This document shows, in pieces, positions 9,912-18,890 of a DNA stretch of 64,000 nucleotides. The DNA comes from Spirosomataceae bacterium TFI 002. GTDB lineage: Bacteria; Bacteroidota; Bacteroidia; Cytophagales; Spirosomataceae. A program made the position numbers and the translations under genes. Under the pieces are notes generated by a model that worked only from the letters and a program-made list of their open reading frames with translations, ran no database searches and was not told where the DNA came from. Where the stretch lies: positions 62,001-126,000 of the forward strand of contig LT907983.1 in the NCBI GenBank assembly GCA_900230115.1, read 5' to 3'. How positions within the stretch are numbered: position 1 is the first letter of the stretch; every line of letters starts with the position of its first letter.

Positions 9912-10741
9912 ATTTCGAGCTTCTCTCCAATTCTAAGTACTTTATACCTTGTACCCAATTCAATACATGAATCAACAAAGTTTTCTGGGTCCTCCGTATT
10001 AAACTCAAAAAGGTCATAATGATGTGGAATCACTAAAGCGTCAATTTCACTTCCTAGTTGAGCTGCTTCCATGTAGTTAAGGTTTCCTGCTACTTTTCTT
10101 TCTGGTTTGTTTCCGTTGATAGGCAAAAATGCAATAGCGGGCTTATGCTTTTTAAGAATTTGAGTGAGTCCCTCATACCAAAGTGTATCTCCTGAGTGAT
10201 AAAGCGTATATGGACCAATATTTAGGATAAAACCTAAAAACTTGTTTCTTCCTTGCTCATCAAGCGAAAGTTCATTGTGAGCTGCTGGAATAGCAGTTAT
10301 TTTAATGTCATTTAAAGCATAAGATTGATCAACACAGAGCCCAATTGGTTTTGATAAGGGTACTTTGCACCTTTCGGCTACAAAATCTCTATTTGCTTCA
10401 GGAATTACGAATTTGATATTCGGGTTTACCTCAAAAAGTGGAATCAAAGTTTCTGCATCTAAATGGTCAGTATGATTGTGCGAAGATGTCACCAAATCAA
10501 TCATATCTAACGCTTCTGGATCAATAACCAATTCGCTCATTCTGACATGCGGTTTATCAGTTTCAGCGTATTTTTTGCTTAAACTATCGCTGAGATATGG
10601 GTCAAAAAGAATATGAACTCCATTCCATTGAACCAAGAAACCACTTTGAGCCAACCACCAGATTCTAAGCCCTTCTTTATTTTCTTTTGAAGAAAGTATG
10701 TCTTGCTTTAGCTTATTATCTTTCTGGAATGGTGTGATCAT
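9908..10741 (-). CDS. MBL-fold metal-dependent hydrolase, UlaG-like
   Basis: Metallo-beta-lactamase-fold hydrolase, 277 aa. The dinuclear metal motif HNHTDH is intact (SSHNHTDHLD), preceded by ILFDPYLSD and followed by AAHNELS, LYHSGDT and PHHYDLF ligand segments. UlaG (ascorbate-6-P lactonase) and UPF0173 proteins share this layout. It lies 111 bp downstream of deoC on the same strand, so it might serve the sugar operon as a lactonase; this is inference, and a general housekeeping hydrolase is equally possible. Confidence 0.82.
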   Translation of the reverse strand: MITPFQKDNKLKQDILSSKENKEGLRIWWLAQSGFLVQWNGVHILFDPYLSDSLSKKYAETDKPHVRMSELVIDPEALDMIDLVTSSHNHTDHLDAETLIPLFEVNPNIKFVIPEANRDFVAERCKVPLSKPIGLCVDQSYALNDIKITAIPAAHNELSLDEQGRNKFLGFILNIGPYTLYHSGDTLWYEGLTQILKKHKPAIAFLPINGNKPERKVAGNLNYMEAAQLGSEIDALVIPHHYDLFEFNTEDPENFVDSCIELGTRYKVLRIGEKLEI

Positions 10742-10852
10742 TTTTCTAATTTATAACTCAACTATTTTAAAAACTAGACAGACTAATAGTTTTTTAACTC
10801 TCTAATTTAAAAATTAAAAACTCTCTAATTCCCTTACTATCAGACTCTAAAA

Positions 10853-11608
10853 TCAATACCCACTAGTTACTGTTTCTACCTTCTTACTCGCCAATCCCAA
10901 TCTTTCTTTGGCAGCTTCCATGATAGCAACTGTTGCTGAAGCACCAAGACGAGAACAACCTAATTCCTTCATTCTAAGTAAACCATCGAGAGTACGTACC
11001 CCACCAGCGGCCTTGATTTGAACTTCTGGGGCACTGTATTTACGCATGAGGTTAACGTTATGTTCCGTAGCTCCTACATAGCCATATCTACCATCTTCGC
11101 CTTTTACATAACCATAGCCTGTTGACGTTTTTACAAATGCGACTCCGACAGTAGAGCAGATTTGACAAAGTTTCTTCTTATGCTTATCTGCTGTAATAAA
11201 GTCTGTTTCAAAAATTACTTTTAGGATAGCACCATGCTTTAAACACTCTTTATTGATAGCAAAAATCTCTTTTTTTACATATCTCCAATCCTCTCCCAAT
11301 ACCTTTCCGGCATTCACAACCATGTCAATTTCAGTAGCTCCATCTTGGCAAGCAAGTTTAGTTTCAAAAACCTTAGCTTTGATTGTCCCATTACCGTGCG
11401 GAAAACCGATTACACTACAAACGTTCACATCAGAACCAGCCAATATCTCAGCACATTCTTTCACAAAATATGGTTTGATACAAACCGCTGCCACATCATA
11501 ATCTAATGCAACCTGACAGCCATCTCTCAATTCTTGGTCCGTCATAGTTGGGTGTAGCAAAGAATGATCTATCATTTTTGCTACGTCTTTTAAAGTAAAG
11601 TTTGCCAT
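10853..11608 (-). CDS. deoC: Deoxyribose-phosphate aldolase family protein (DeoC)
   Basis: Class I aldolase that normally cleaves 2-deoxyribose-5-P to glyceraldehyde-3-P and acetaldehyde. The Schiff-base lysine sits at Lys160 in VAFVKTSTGY, the catalytic Asp in TEIDMVVN (Asp95), and the second lysine in VQIKAAGGVRT. Length 251 aa is normal. It is the last gene of the SDR-ROK-SIS-MetE-like-DeoC operon, 18 bp after the MetE-like stop, and no other nucleoside-salvage genes are nearby. Its substrate may be a different phosphorylated sugar. Confidence 0.9.
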   Translation of the reverse strand: MANFTLKDVAKMIDHSLLHPTMTDQELRDGCQVALDYDVAAVCIKPYFVKECAEILAGSDVNVCSVIGFPHGNGTIKAKVFETKLACQDGATEIDMVVNAGKVLGEDWRYVKKEIFAINKECLKHGAILKVIFETDFITADKHKKKLCQICSTVGVAFVKTSTGYGYVKGEDGRYGYVGATEHNVNLMRKYSAPEVQIKAAGGVRTLDGLLRMKELGCSRLGASATVAIMEAAKERLGLASKKVETVTSGY

Positions 11609-11626
11609 CTAATTGCTAAGGTTATT

Positions 11627-12658
11627 TTATAGTGAATTTCTTACTTTTTCTGCACCTGCACACATTGCAGCAAGTTTTCGTTTTGCTGCCCATCTTGCAG
11701 TTTGACTTAGACCACAATCTGGTGCTACTGCCAGTTTCTCTGCCGGTACGTATTTCAGACAACGATTGATACGCTCTACCACGTCTTCTACCGATTCACA
11801 ATAATAGTTTTTCACATCAATGATTCCAACGGCTACATCCATTGCTTCTGCAAATTGTGCCAAAAGTTCAATTTCATCAAATTCGCGGTTTGCCATTTCT
11901 ACATGAACTTCGTCTAAAGTCATATCCAAAAAATCGGGTAACATTGGATGTAGTTTTCTGTAACCAACAGGACGTCCTTTGAAATTACCAAAACACAAAT
12001 GAGTCGATAACCTAGCTTTTCCCACTGCGGGAGCAACTGTACGGTTAAAAATATCAACAAATCGCTTGGTGTCTTCTTTATAGGCATAACAAGACATGCT
12101 AGGCTCGTCTACTGTGATTTCTGTGCAACCTGCGGCTACTAAATCTGCAATTTCTTGCCTAACCATAGGAAGTATTGCTTCGGTGATATCAAACCTATCT
12201 TTGTAAATCTTGCCGTCAGGCAACATTCTACCACTCAAAGTATAAGGCCCTGGAATTGATGCTTTCAATGTAGGACCTTCAGGTGCAAGTCTAACTAATC
12301 TTTTATACTCAGCTACCGCTCCTAGCCCATTTGGTGCTGTAAGAGCTTCTACAATGGAGTGTTTGCCCCTTTGGTCATGAGCTGGAGGACCAAACTTCCT
12401 AGTTTCGTCATGATTTGGTTTTAAACCATTGATAAAACCATAAAAAGAAAGATTAAAATCGATTCTAGTTTGTTCGCCATCAGTAATTACATCTAATCCA
12501 GATTGAACCTGATCATTTATAGCAATAGTTACTGCATCATCAATCATTTCTTCTCGATCAGCCGCTCCAAATTGATCTAAATTATTACTTCCAAACTCTA
12601 ACCATCCTGGAAAAGGATATGAGCCTATCACTGTTGTTCTTATTGGTTTAGGTTGCAT
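11627..12658 (-). CDS. Cobalamin-independent methionine synthase C-terminal-like protein
   Basis: MetE catalytic-domain homologue of 343 aa without the MetE N-terminal duplicated domain. The start is taken at 12658 (MQPKPIRTTVIGSYP), one base after the SIS stop; an upstream in-frame ATG would overlap the SIS gene. The zinc ligands of the family appear intact: His and Cys in STHLCFGNFKG, and the late Cys in VAPDCGLSQTARW; DEPSMSC is also present. Families of this size often transfer methyl groups to or from substrates other than homocysteine. Its place between sugar-type genes is unusual. Confidence 0.82.
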   Translation of the reverse strand: MQPKPIRTTVIGSYPFPGWLEFGSNNLDQFGAADREEMIDDAVTIAINDQVQSGLDVITDGEQTRIDFNLSFYGFINGLKPNHDETRKFGPPAHDQRGKHSIVEALTAPNGLGAVAEYKRLVRLAPEGPTLKASIPGPYTLSGRMLPDGKIYKDRFDITEAILPMVRQEIADLVAAGCTEITVDEPSMSCYAYKEDTKRFVDIFNRTVAPAVGKARLSTHLCFGNFKGRPVGYRKLHPMLPDFLDMTLDEVHVEMANREFDEIELLAQFAEAMDVAVGIIDVKNYYCESVEDVVERINRCLKYVPAEKLAVAPDCGLSQTARWAAKRKLAAMCAGAEKVRNSL

Positions 12659-12659
12659 A

Positions 12660-13457
12660 TTATTCTGATACGTATGATTGAATGCCATTTTTGGCGTACA
12701 TTTTTGCTATTCTATGTCCATGCTCGTCGTAAGCAGCTTGAAAAAGTGCCGTAGCTTTCTCCGCTCCAATAGTGTTTGCTGCAGACAATACAAGTGGTGG
12801 GTGTCCAGCTTCTGTTAACAACTGAGCTACTTTTGCTTTAATGCAATTCACTATTAAAGCTCCTCCTACCGTTGAACCCGGAGCAACTTTAGTTTCTAGG
12901 TTTGGTATTTTCACCATGGCATCACCTTTAGGTGCTCCAGTATCCAAAATAAAATCTGCAAAGTCGCTTAGGCGTTTTCCATCTTCTCTTTTGCTGGTAG
13001 ATTCATCGGAATGAAGCTTTGAAATCAATGCCGCTACTTTTACTCCTTTTGATTGAAATATTTCTGCCATTTCTATGGGGACGATATTCGTTCCACTTGA
13101 AGAAATAACAAGTGCACTATCTTCTTCTTTTAGGTCAAAGTTTCTAAGGATTTGCTTCGCGAAATTTGGCACATTTTCCAAAAACATTGCTTGACGCTGT
13201 CCGTTTGCTCCAACAACTAGGTTATGAAAAGTAAGCGAAAGCTCCACAATTGGATTAAAACCAGGAAAAGAACCATATCGAGGCCACATTTCCTCAACCA
13301 TAATCCTACTATGACCCGATCCAAAAACATGTACCATTCTCTTAGCAAGGATACTTTTGGCAAAAACATCCGCGACTTGATTGATTACAGCTTCTTGTTT
13401 TTCAACAGTTTCTATAATGCCACGAGATTGATTTAAATAATCTTTTATTACACTCAT
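12660..13457 (-). CDS. SIS domain phosphosugar isomerase-like protein (UPF0309 type)
   Basis: 265 aa sugar-isomerase (SIS) domain protein that binds phosphosugars. The nucleotide-like fold motif VHVFGSGHSRIMVEEMWPRYG and the phosphate-binding SSSGTNIVPIEMAEIFQSKGVKVAALIS are clear, and LSAANTIGAEKA lies near the C-terminus. Its ATG overlaps the ROK stop codon by four bases (ATGA), so kinase and SIS protein are made together, as expected for handling a sugar 6-phosphate. It may isomerise, deaminate or simply sense the phosphosugar. Confidence 0.87.
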   Translation of the reverse strand: MSVIKDYLNQSRGIIETVEKQEAVINQVADVFAKSILAKRMVHVFGSGHSRIMVEEMWPRYGSFPGFNPIVELSLTFHNLVVGANGQRQAMFLENVPNFAKQILRNFDLKEEDSALVISSSGTNIVPIEMAEIFQSKGVKVAALISKLHSDESTSKREDGKRLSDFADFILDTGAPKGDAMVKIPNLETKVAPGSTVGGALIVNCIKAKVAQLLTEAGHPPLVLSAANTIGAEKATALFQAAYDEHGHRIAKMYAKNGIQSYVSE

Positions 13458-14341
13458 AATTCTTTATCCATCACATAAGAAGCCGCTCCAATAGCACCAC
13501 TCATATCTCCAAAATGTGCTTGCAAAATTGCAGTTTGTTTGCCGGCTGGTCTAAATTCCAAAACATCTAAAAAGGTTTGTAAAGGCTCATAAAGAGCATT
13601 GTCTGCCATTGTTATTCCACCAGACAACACAATTGCTTCGGGTGAAAGCATATTGATAAAAGAATTGATACCTGTTGCCAAGGCTTTTACAGAGTTGAGC
13701 CAAATAAGGCTTGCAAAATGGTCTCCTTTTTCGAAATCCTTCACCAACTCCCAAGTACTTTTATACTTACCAAAACTCCTTCTTTCTACACTATAGTTGC
13801 CAATTGCATATTCCAATGAGCCAGGCACGCCCAAAATACTTCGCTCGTCGTCAAAGTGATTAATACTTACATGACCAAGATGACCCGCCATTTGCGACAA
13901 TCCTTGATAAAGTTGTCCGTTGATAATAATTCCACCTCCTACACCCGTTCCTAAAGTTAATAAAACGAAGGTTTTAAATTCCTTTGCAACTCCAAATTTA
14001 TACTCTGCCATGGCTGCTGAGTGTGCATCATTAATTACGTAAGTTTTTTGTTCAAAATAAGTCGTCCAATCAAAGTTCTCAAGTCCTAGGAGGCGGTCTG
14101 GCAGGTAAGCAATTGCTGTATTTGTATCATTTGGTAAACCTGGAGCAGAGAGACCAATTCCTGTAATTTCGAGTTGAGAGTTGCTTTTTAGAAACTCTAC
14201 CATCTCTTTTACATTTGATTTCCAGAGCCCTTCTTTATCGTCTATGGTTGGAATATAGTGTTGATGCATGACTTCGCCATCGGTATTCATCACAACACCT
14301 TTGATATTCGTTCCACCTAAATCTATTCCTATGATCGCCAT
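13454..14341 (-). CDS. ROK family sugar kinase
   Basis: Sugar kinase of the ROK family, 295 aa from the ATG at 14341 (MAIIGIDLGGTNIKGVVM); this start leaves one base after the SDR stop. The N-terminal phosphate-binding loop DLGGTNIKG, the middle segment TLGTGVGGGIIING and the catalytic-type VINDAHSAAMAEYKFG are present. The ROK zinc-cluster cysteines (CxCGxxGC) are missing: after GHLGHVSINHF the sequence runs into DDERSILGVPGSLEYA. That places it among the Zn-less ROK kinases. Substrate unknown. Confidence 0.88.
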   Translation of the reverse strand: MAIIGIDLGGTNIKGVVMNTDGEVMHQHYIPTIDDKEGLWKSNVKEMVEFLKSNSQLEITGIGLSAPGLPNDTNTAIAYLPDRLLGLENFDWTTYFEQKTYVINDAHSAAMAEYKFGVAKEFKTFVLLTLGTGVGGGIIINGQLYQGLSQMAGHLGHVSINHFDDERSILGVPGSLEYAIGNYSVERRSFGKYKSTWELVKDFEKGDHFASLIWLNSVKALATGINSFINMLSPEAIVLSGGITMADNALYEPLQTFLDVLEFRPAGKQTAILQAHFGDMSGAIGAASYVMDKEL

Positions 14342-14342
14342 A

Positions 14343-15122
14343 TTAATATTGTCCTTCTGAAACTGACCAACCTCCATCTATTTTTAGCAATTGACCAGTT
14401 GTGAATTTTGAGTAATCCGACATGAAGTATATCGCGGCTCCTACCAAGTCCTGAGCTTGTCCATTTCTACCACCGTCAAGTGGTTGCTTTGTTTTAATAA
14501 AGTTTTGAATCACTTCATTTTCAGATGCTCTTTTACTCATTGGACTTTCAACTAAACCTGGAGCAATGGCATTTATTCTTATATTGTATTTGGCATAATA
14601 AGCCGCTGTACTTTTCACAAATCCACCTATCGCAGCTTTTGATGTTGCATAGGCATGCGTAGTAAAATACTCAGGAGATGGACTTGAGCCTAGCACCGAA
14701 CTTAAGTTCAGAATCGACCCCGATATCCTATGTTTTAAGAAAGAAGTGACCGCGGCACGATTGGACAACATCATGGATGTCAGGTTTAATCGAAAAGTTT
14801 CTTCCCAACCTTCGAGGCTCATTTCGTGTAAGGGGCCGTCACCGAATTTTCGTCCACTTCCACCTGCAACATGGTATAATCCATCGAATCTTCCGTACAA
14901 GGCAATGCAAGATTCTATTGCTTTGCCAACGGTGCTTTCTTCACGAGCATCGGCATAGTAAAATGTGAGTTCATTAGGGTACTGAGATTGTAGAAGCTTC
15001 GATTCTTCAGTTTCCAAACCTACTGCAAAAATCTTCGCTCCTTCGGCCAGAAAAGCTTTTGCAGCCGTAATTCCAATACCAGAAGTACCGCCAACTATTA
15101 CTATTGATTTATCTTGTAACAT
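14343..15122 (-). CDS. Short-chain dehydrogenase/reductase
   Basis: NAD(P)-dependent SDR, 259 aa, first gene of the operon. The cofactor motif is GGTSGIG (near residues 11-17), with AGGSG in place of the usual NNAG at strand 4, then LNLSSVLG and the catalytic pair in HAYATSKAAIG (Tyr and Lys), followed by NAIAPGLVESPMSKR and a C-terminal IDGGWSVSEGQY. Its role is probably oxidation of a sugar or polyol before phosphorylation by the downstream ROK kinase. Transcription diverges from the AraC regulator across 107 bp. Confidence 0.88.
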   Translation of the reverse strand: MLQDKSIVIVGGTSGIGITAAKAFLAEGAKIFAVGLETEESKLLQSQYPNELTFYYADAREESTVGKAIESCIALYGRFDGLYHVAGGSGRKFGDGPLHEMSLEGWEETFRLNLTSMMLSNRAAVTSFLKHRISGSILNLSSVLGSSPSPEYFTTHAYATSKAAIGGFVKSTAAYYAKYNIRINAIAPGLVESPMSKRASENEVIQNFIKTKQPLDGGRNGQAQDLVGAAIYFMSDYSKFTTGQLLKIDGGWSVSEGQY

Positions 15123-15229
15123 ATTGAATCAAAAAAGTATTGCTCTTTGTCTCTCAAAGAAAGCATTAAACAAAATTGAAAGAAATAATTGTATATTTCC
15201 ACTACTAAATTAAACATACCAATACTATT
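15123..15229. promoter_or_regulatory. Divergent control region between SDR operon and AraC gene
   Basis: AT-rich 107-bp gap that must hold promoters in both directions. No repeat clear enough to call an operator was seen. The arrangement is the usual one for an AraC activator controlling the operon opposite it. Confidence 0.4.
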
Positions 15230-16099
15230 TTGATCTACTCCAAAAAGGCATTATTTCAAAAACTTCCGCTTTCGCCAGGAAATTCATTTCTCATCAAACG
15301 ATATGAGTCTCCTTTCTTCGAGACTCCATGGCATTTTCATGACGAATATGAGCTTGTTTATTGTGAAAAGGGATTTGGGAAAAAGTTTATTGGTAATCAT
15401 TTTACTAGTTACAAATCAGGTGAAATGTACTTTTTAGGCAAAAACCTTCCGCATTGGTTTAAGGCAGACGATAGTTTTTATACCAAACCACAAGTAGTTA
15501 AGCCAAGCTCCATTGTCTTGCAATTCCTTGAAAACTTCATGGGTGATTCGTTTTTCAAAAGTCATGAAATGAGCGGAGTACTAAAAGTGCTTGCTCGTTC
15601 TCAAAATGGCATAGAAATTACAGGCGAAAGCAAAGAAAAGATCAAAAACATCATGGTCAAAATGCTTCATTCCGACCCTATGAGTCGTTTAGCTCTCTTA
15701 ATAGAGATATTTAGCATACTAAGCCAAAGTAAAGAGTTAAGCTTTTTGTCTTCTCACCATGTGCTAGGAATCAACCCTAGTGATTCCGATAAGATGAATG
15801 CGGTTCTTGATTATTCCTTGAAAAACTTTAGATCAGATATTACCATTGACACCATTTCTGCTCTTGTAAATTTAAGCCCTGCAGCTTTTTGTCGTTATTT
15901 TAAGTCTAGAACTCAAAAAACTTATATGAGTTTCATTATAGATCTTCGCCTAGAAGAAGCCAGCAAATTACTCAAGGAAAGTGAACAGAACATTTTACAA
16001 ATATGCTACGAATGCGGCTTTAAGAACTTGTCAAATTTTAATCGTGCCTTTAGAAGGAAATATGGGGTGAGTCCGCGGGAGTATAGGTTTAGAGTTTAA
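15230..16099 (+). CDS. AraC family transcriptional regulator with cupin sensor
   Basis: 289 aa regulator. Residues ~25-75 form a cupin-like sensor (TPWHFHDEYELVYCEKGFGKKFIG ... SGEMYFLGKNLPHWF), and the C-terminal ~100 residues hold the two helix-turn-helix units (ITIDTISALVNLSPAAFCRYFKSRTQKT and ILQICYECGFKNLSNFNRAFRRKYGVSPREYR). No ATG is available before the cupin, so a TTG at 15230 is the likely start. It diverges from the SDR operon and is the obvious candidate to respond to the operon's sugar. Confidence 0.88.
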   Translation: MIYSKKALFQKLPLSPGNSFLIKRYESPFFETPWHFHDEYELVYCEKGFGKKFIGNHFTSYKSGEMYFLGKNLPHWFKADDSFYTKPQVVKPSSIVLQFLENFMGDSFFKSHEMSGVLKVLARSQNGIEITGESKEKIKNIMVKMLHSDPMSRLALLIEIFSILSQSKELSFLSSHHVLGINPSDSDKMNAVLDYSLKNFRSDITIDTISALVNLSPAAFCRYFKSRTQKTYMSFIIDLRLEEASKLLKESEQNILQICYECGFKNLSNFNRAFRRKYGVSPREYRFRV

Positions 16100-16135
16100 G
16101 TCCAACTACTATGAAAACGTAACTCAACTTACCAA

Positions 16136-16339
16136 TTAAGCTTTATTTTTATCTATTCCTGCTTGTTTTAGGATCGCAAAGAAAGTTCCTTTTTTTATAT
16201 CCTTGTTTCCATGAACTGGGACAATTACTGTGACGTTTTCAATCTCATTGTAATAAATCTGATGTGAACCTTTAGATCTTTTGAAGAAGAAACCATGAGC
16301 TTATAAAAGTTTTATCAAATGTTTTGACGATTGGTTCAC
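16136..16339 (-). pseudogene. hicA: hicA toxin pseudogene with in-frame stop codon
   Basis: The frame reads MNQSSKHLIKLL, then TAA (complement of 16301-16303), then AHGFFFKRSKGSHQIYYN and VPVHGNKDIKKGTFFAILKQAGI, which is a full HicA double-stranded-RNA-binding fold with the catalytic-type His in GSHQIY. The putative GTG start overlaps the hicB stop by three bases, the normal operon arrangement. Only one nonsense codon breaks it, and no alternative start follows the stop early enough, so the toxin is probably dead. Confidence 0.85.
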
Positions 16340-16560
16340 GCTGCATCAATCATTAGAGAATACTCCAAAGTATTAGTATCGTCAGGAATTACTTCTCCCC
16401 TTGCTTCTAACTCTTCTATATACAATTCAATGGCTTCTTTTGCCATAGTAATTGCTTCATCAATATCATCTCCTTGTGTGATGCAACCTGGCAATGCTGG
16501 AACAGTAACCATAAATCCTCCTTCGGCTTCTTTGTGCAAGTGAATCTTATATGTGTACAT
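16336..16560 (-). CDS. hicB: HicB family antitoxin
   Basis: Type II antitoxin of 74 aa. The start is taken at the ATG at 16560 (MYTYKIHLHKEAEGGFMVTVPALPGC); an in-frame frame extending upstream to 16605 has no HicB similarity. The RNase-H-like partial fold GGFMVTVPALPGCITQGDDIDEAITMAKEAIELYIE is typical. No separate DNA-binding domain is evident in the C-terminal tail. Its toxin partner downstream is interrupted, so this is now an orphan antitoxin. Confidence 0.88.
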   Translation of the reverse strand: MYTYKIHLHKEAEGGFMVTVPALPGCITQGDDIDEAITMAKEAIELYIEELEARGEVIPDDTNTLEYSLMIDAA

Positions 16561-16617
16561 TATCTCTTGATTATTAATTTCTTTCCAATTTACGAATAAA
16601 AACAATTAATATTTCAA

Positions 16618-17811
16618 TCAAACAACAACCTGCCCAATCTCCCCTGTCACTTTATCTTTCAAAATGATCTTCTTGCGACCATCTGGTAATAGTTCTTCTT
16701 TAATGAGATAGTGCTTTTCGTCGTAATCTACAAAAGGAGAAACCTCTGTTACGTCGTTTCTACCACGCCAATCAGCAATTTCTACAGGTTCCCATTGCTT
16801 GCTTTTGGCAGATTTGTAACAGGCATCTATCACTGAATTCACAATGTAACCGTCATAGAATGACTCCATGGGTGTGGTATCATTATCCAAGGCATCAAAC
16901 ATGTCGGCAAACATATGCGTGTATCCTAATGCGTTAATTTCATCTCCAACTGGAAATAACCAACCAGAGTTTGACTCTGCTTTTTCTGCGATGTAGGCAT
17001 TGTCTTTGGAGGCGGTGAACATTTCAAAACCTGTTCTCAAAAAATGATCTATCCTCACGATTCCGTCTGTTCCAGATACTTCATCTCTCAGATCCATTCC
17101 TCCACGGAAAGTCCAACTTACCTCAAATTGAGCAATGGCTCCGTCTGCATATTTGACCAAAGCGATGGCATTGTCTTCGGCGTCTATCGGTTTTACTTGT
17201 GTGCCTGCCCAGCACATTACTTCTACGGGGCGAATATCTTTTCCAATGTAGTTTCTAGCAATTTCAATGCAATGACAGCCAAGGTCTACAATGGCACCAC
17301 CGCCAGCTTTTTCTAAATCCCAAAACCAACTTGAATGTGGACCTGGATGTGCTTCTCTTGACCTTGCCCAAGTAACTCTGCCAATCACCCCTTTTTTAAC
17401 CGATTCAAGTGCTTGAAGGGTTTTGGGTGTATATGCCAAGTCCTCTAAGTAACCACCAAAAACTCCTGCTTCCTCTACGATATCAAGCATTTGTTTCGCT
17501 TCCGCTGCCGTTCTTCCTAAGGGCTTGGTACACAGTACTGCCTTTTTGTATTTCGCACATAATTGTACTGCTTCTAAGTGAAGATCATTTGGTAATCCAA
17601 TAACTACCGTGTCAATGTCCTCATTGGCTATGGCTTCTTCCATGGAAGTGGAAGTGGTCGGTATTCCCCACTCTTGCGAAAAGGCATCTGCTCGCTCTTG
17701 ACTTCTTGAGTATATGACTTGAACCCTATCTTGCTTTCTGTGTTCGTGAAGTGATTTTGTGTAAAACCAGCCTATAAGACCAGTACCGAGCATTGCAATT
17801 TTTCTAGGCAT
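16618..17811 (-). CDS. Gfo/Idh/MocA family oxidoreductase
   Basis: NAD(P)-dependent sugar or cyclitol dehydrogenase, 397 aa. The N-terminal Rossmann motif is [20 protein letters not shown], the family catalytic-type lysine is in [17 protein letters not shown], and the C-terminal alpha/beta domain includes [21 protein letters not shown]. It lies on the same strand as the upstream sugar operon but is separated by the hicBA remnant and AraC gene. Substrate cannot be named from sequence. Confidence 0.88.
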   Translation of the reverse strand: MPRKIAMLGTGLIGWFYTKSLHEHRKQDRVQVIYSRSQERADAFSQEWGIPTTSTSMEEAIANEDIDTVVIGLPNDLHLEAVQLCAKYKKAVLCTKPLGRTAAEAKQMLDIVEEAGVFGGYLEDLAYTPKTLQALESVKKGVIGRVTWARSREAHPGPHSSWFWDLEKAGGGAIVDLGCHCIEIARNYIGKDIRPVEVMCWAGTQVKPIDAEDNAIALVKYADGAIAQFEVSWTFRGGMDLRDEVSGTDGIVRIDHFLRTGFEMFTASKDNAYIAEKAESNSGWLFPVGDEINALGYTHMFADMFDALDNDTTPMESFYDGYIVNSVIDACYKSAKSKQWEPVEIADWRGRNDVTEVSPFVDYDEKHYLIKEELLPDGRKKIILKDKVTGEIGQVVV

Positions 17812-17891
17812 ATTGAGGGTTGATTATGTATTTCAAAAGAACGAAAGAAAAAGGAATAATAAAACTGTGAAATGATTTATTCGAAAGCATA

Positions 17892-17920
17892 AAAAAAGCA
17901 GCTCTTTTGAAGCTGCTTTT
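17892..17920 (-). terminator. Terminator after the M48 peptidase gene
   Basis: Inverted repeat AAAGCAGCT / AGCTGCTTT with an A/T run on both sides; read on the minus strand it ends in a T run 25 bp after the M48 stop codon. It may work in both directions. Confidence 0.75.
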
Positions 17921-17944
17921 GAGAAATCAACATTTAATTAAAAA

Positions 17945-18778
17945 TTACTTACCAGCGTAAGCCTGATAGTATTTCAATGCTTTTGGCATTAAGGCTTCTA
18001 AGTTTTTGATTCTTTCTGAGTCTGTAGGGTGAGTTGACAAAAGTTGAGGTGGTTTTTGAGAACCTTCAGCCTTGGCTGCCATTCTTTGCCAAAAAGGAAC
18101 AGCTGCTTGAGGGTCATAACCTGCCATTGCCATAAAAATAAGTCCCAACTTATCTGCTTCAGTTTCTTGCTTGCGACTATTTGGCAATACGCCTCCTACT
18201 TGCGTTCCTATACCTAATACTTGGCCTGCGATATTCATCAATTCTTCGTTTCCTGTGGCAACTCCTGTAGCAATTGCACCCACTTGAGTTAAACCTTGAG
18301 CAGCCATCGCTCGGCTCATTCTTTCGCGACCATGTTCAGCAATGGCGTGAGCAATCTCATGTCCCATTACCACAGCAACTCCAGCTTCATCTTGAGTGAT
18401 GGGTAATATTCCTGTGTAAAAACACACTTTCCCACCCGGCATACACCAAGCATTCACTTGGTCACTTTGAACCAACCTAAAATCCCATTGGTAACCATCT
18501 ATTGCAGCACTGTAGTTATTCTGTATCAAGTAATCTTCCACAGCAGTTTTGATTCTTCCCCCTACTCGGGCAATCATAGCTGCATCCTTGGCATTGGGAG
18601 AAACTACCTTTGATGTATCCATAAATCCTTTGTATTCTGCAAAACTCAATTGCATCATCTGCTCGCCAGAAACAAGTCCGACAAACTGCTTTCTACCTGT
18701 GATAGGTACTCGCTGGCAGGCCATTACAGCTAGAAAAACTACCAGAGCTGTTAACGATATTTTTAAAACATTCTTCAT
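17945..18778 (-). CDS. M48 family metalloprotease lipoprotein (LoiP/YcaL-like)
   Basis: Periplasmic zinc peptidase of 277 aa. It has a lipoprotein signal (hydrophobic residues 6-20, Cys21), the zinc motif HEIAH at residues 140-144, and a downstream ETEADKLGLIFMAMAGYDP glutamate ligand region, followed by STHPTDSERI, all standard for the M48 YcaL/LoiP/BepA group. Probably quality control of outer-membrane or periplasmic proteins. Single transcription unit with its own terminator. Confidence 0.92.
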   Translation of the reverse strand: MKNVLKISLTALVVFLAVMACQRVPITGRKQFVGLVSGEQMMQLSFAEYKGFMDTSKVVSPNAKDAAMIARVGGRIKTAVEDYLIQNNYSAAIDGYQWDFRLVQSDQVNAWCMPGGKVCFYTGILPITQDEAGVAVVMGHEIAHAIAEHGRERMSRAMAAQGLTQVGAIATGVATGNEELMNIAGQVLGIGTQVGGVLPNSRKQETEADKLGLIFMAMAGYDPQAAVPFWQRMAAKAEGSQKPPQLLSTHPTDSERIKNLEALMPKALKYYQAYAGK

Positions 18779-18890
18779 TTGGTTTTTTGGGGTTTAGTTA
18801 TTGTGTTGATTATTTTTATTCTTATTAATAACAAATTTAAGCTAGAATTATTATTCTTGGTATTTTTGCAAAACTTAATCCAATGTTAAA

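Noticed and set aside
13454-14341. ROK gene considered as a transcriptional repressor (NagC type)
   Set aside because: It has no N-terminal HTH; the sequence starts directly with the kinase phosphate loop.
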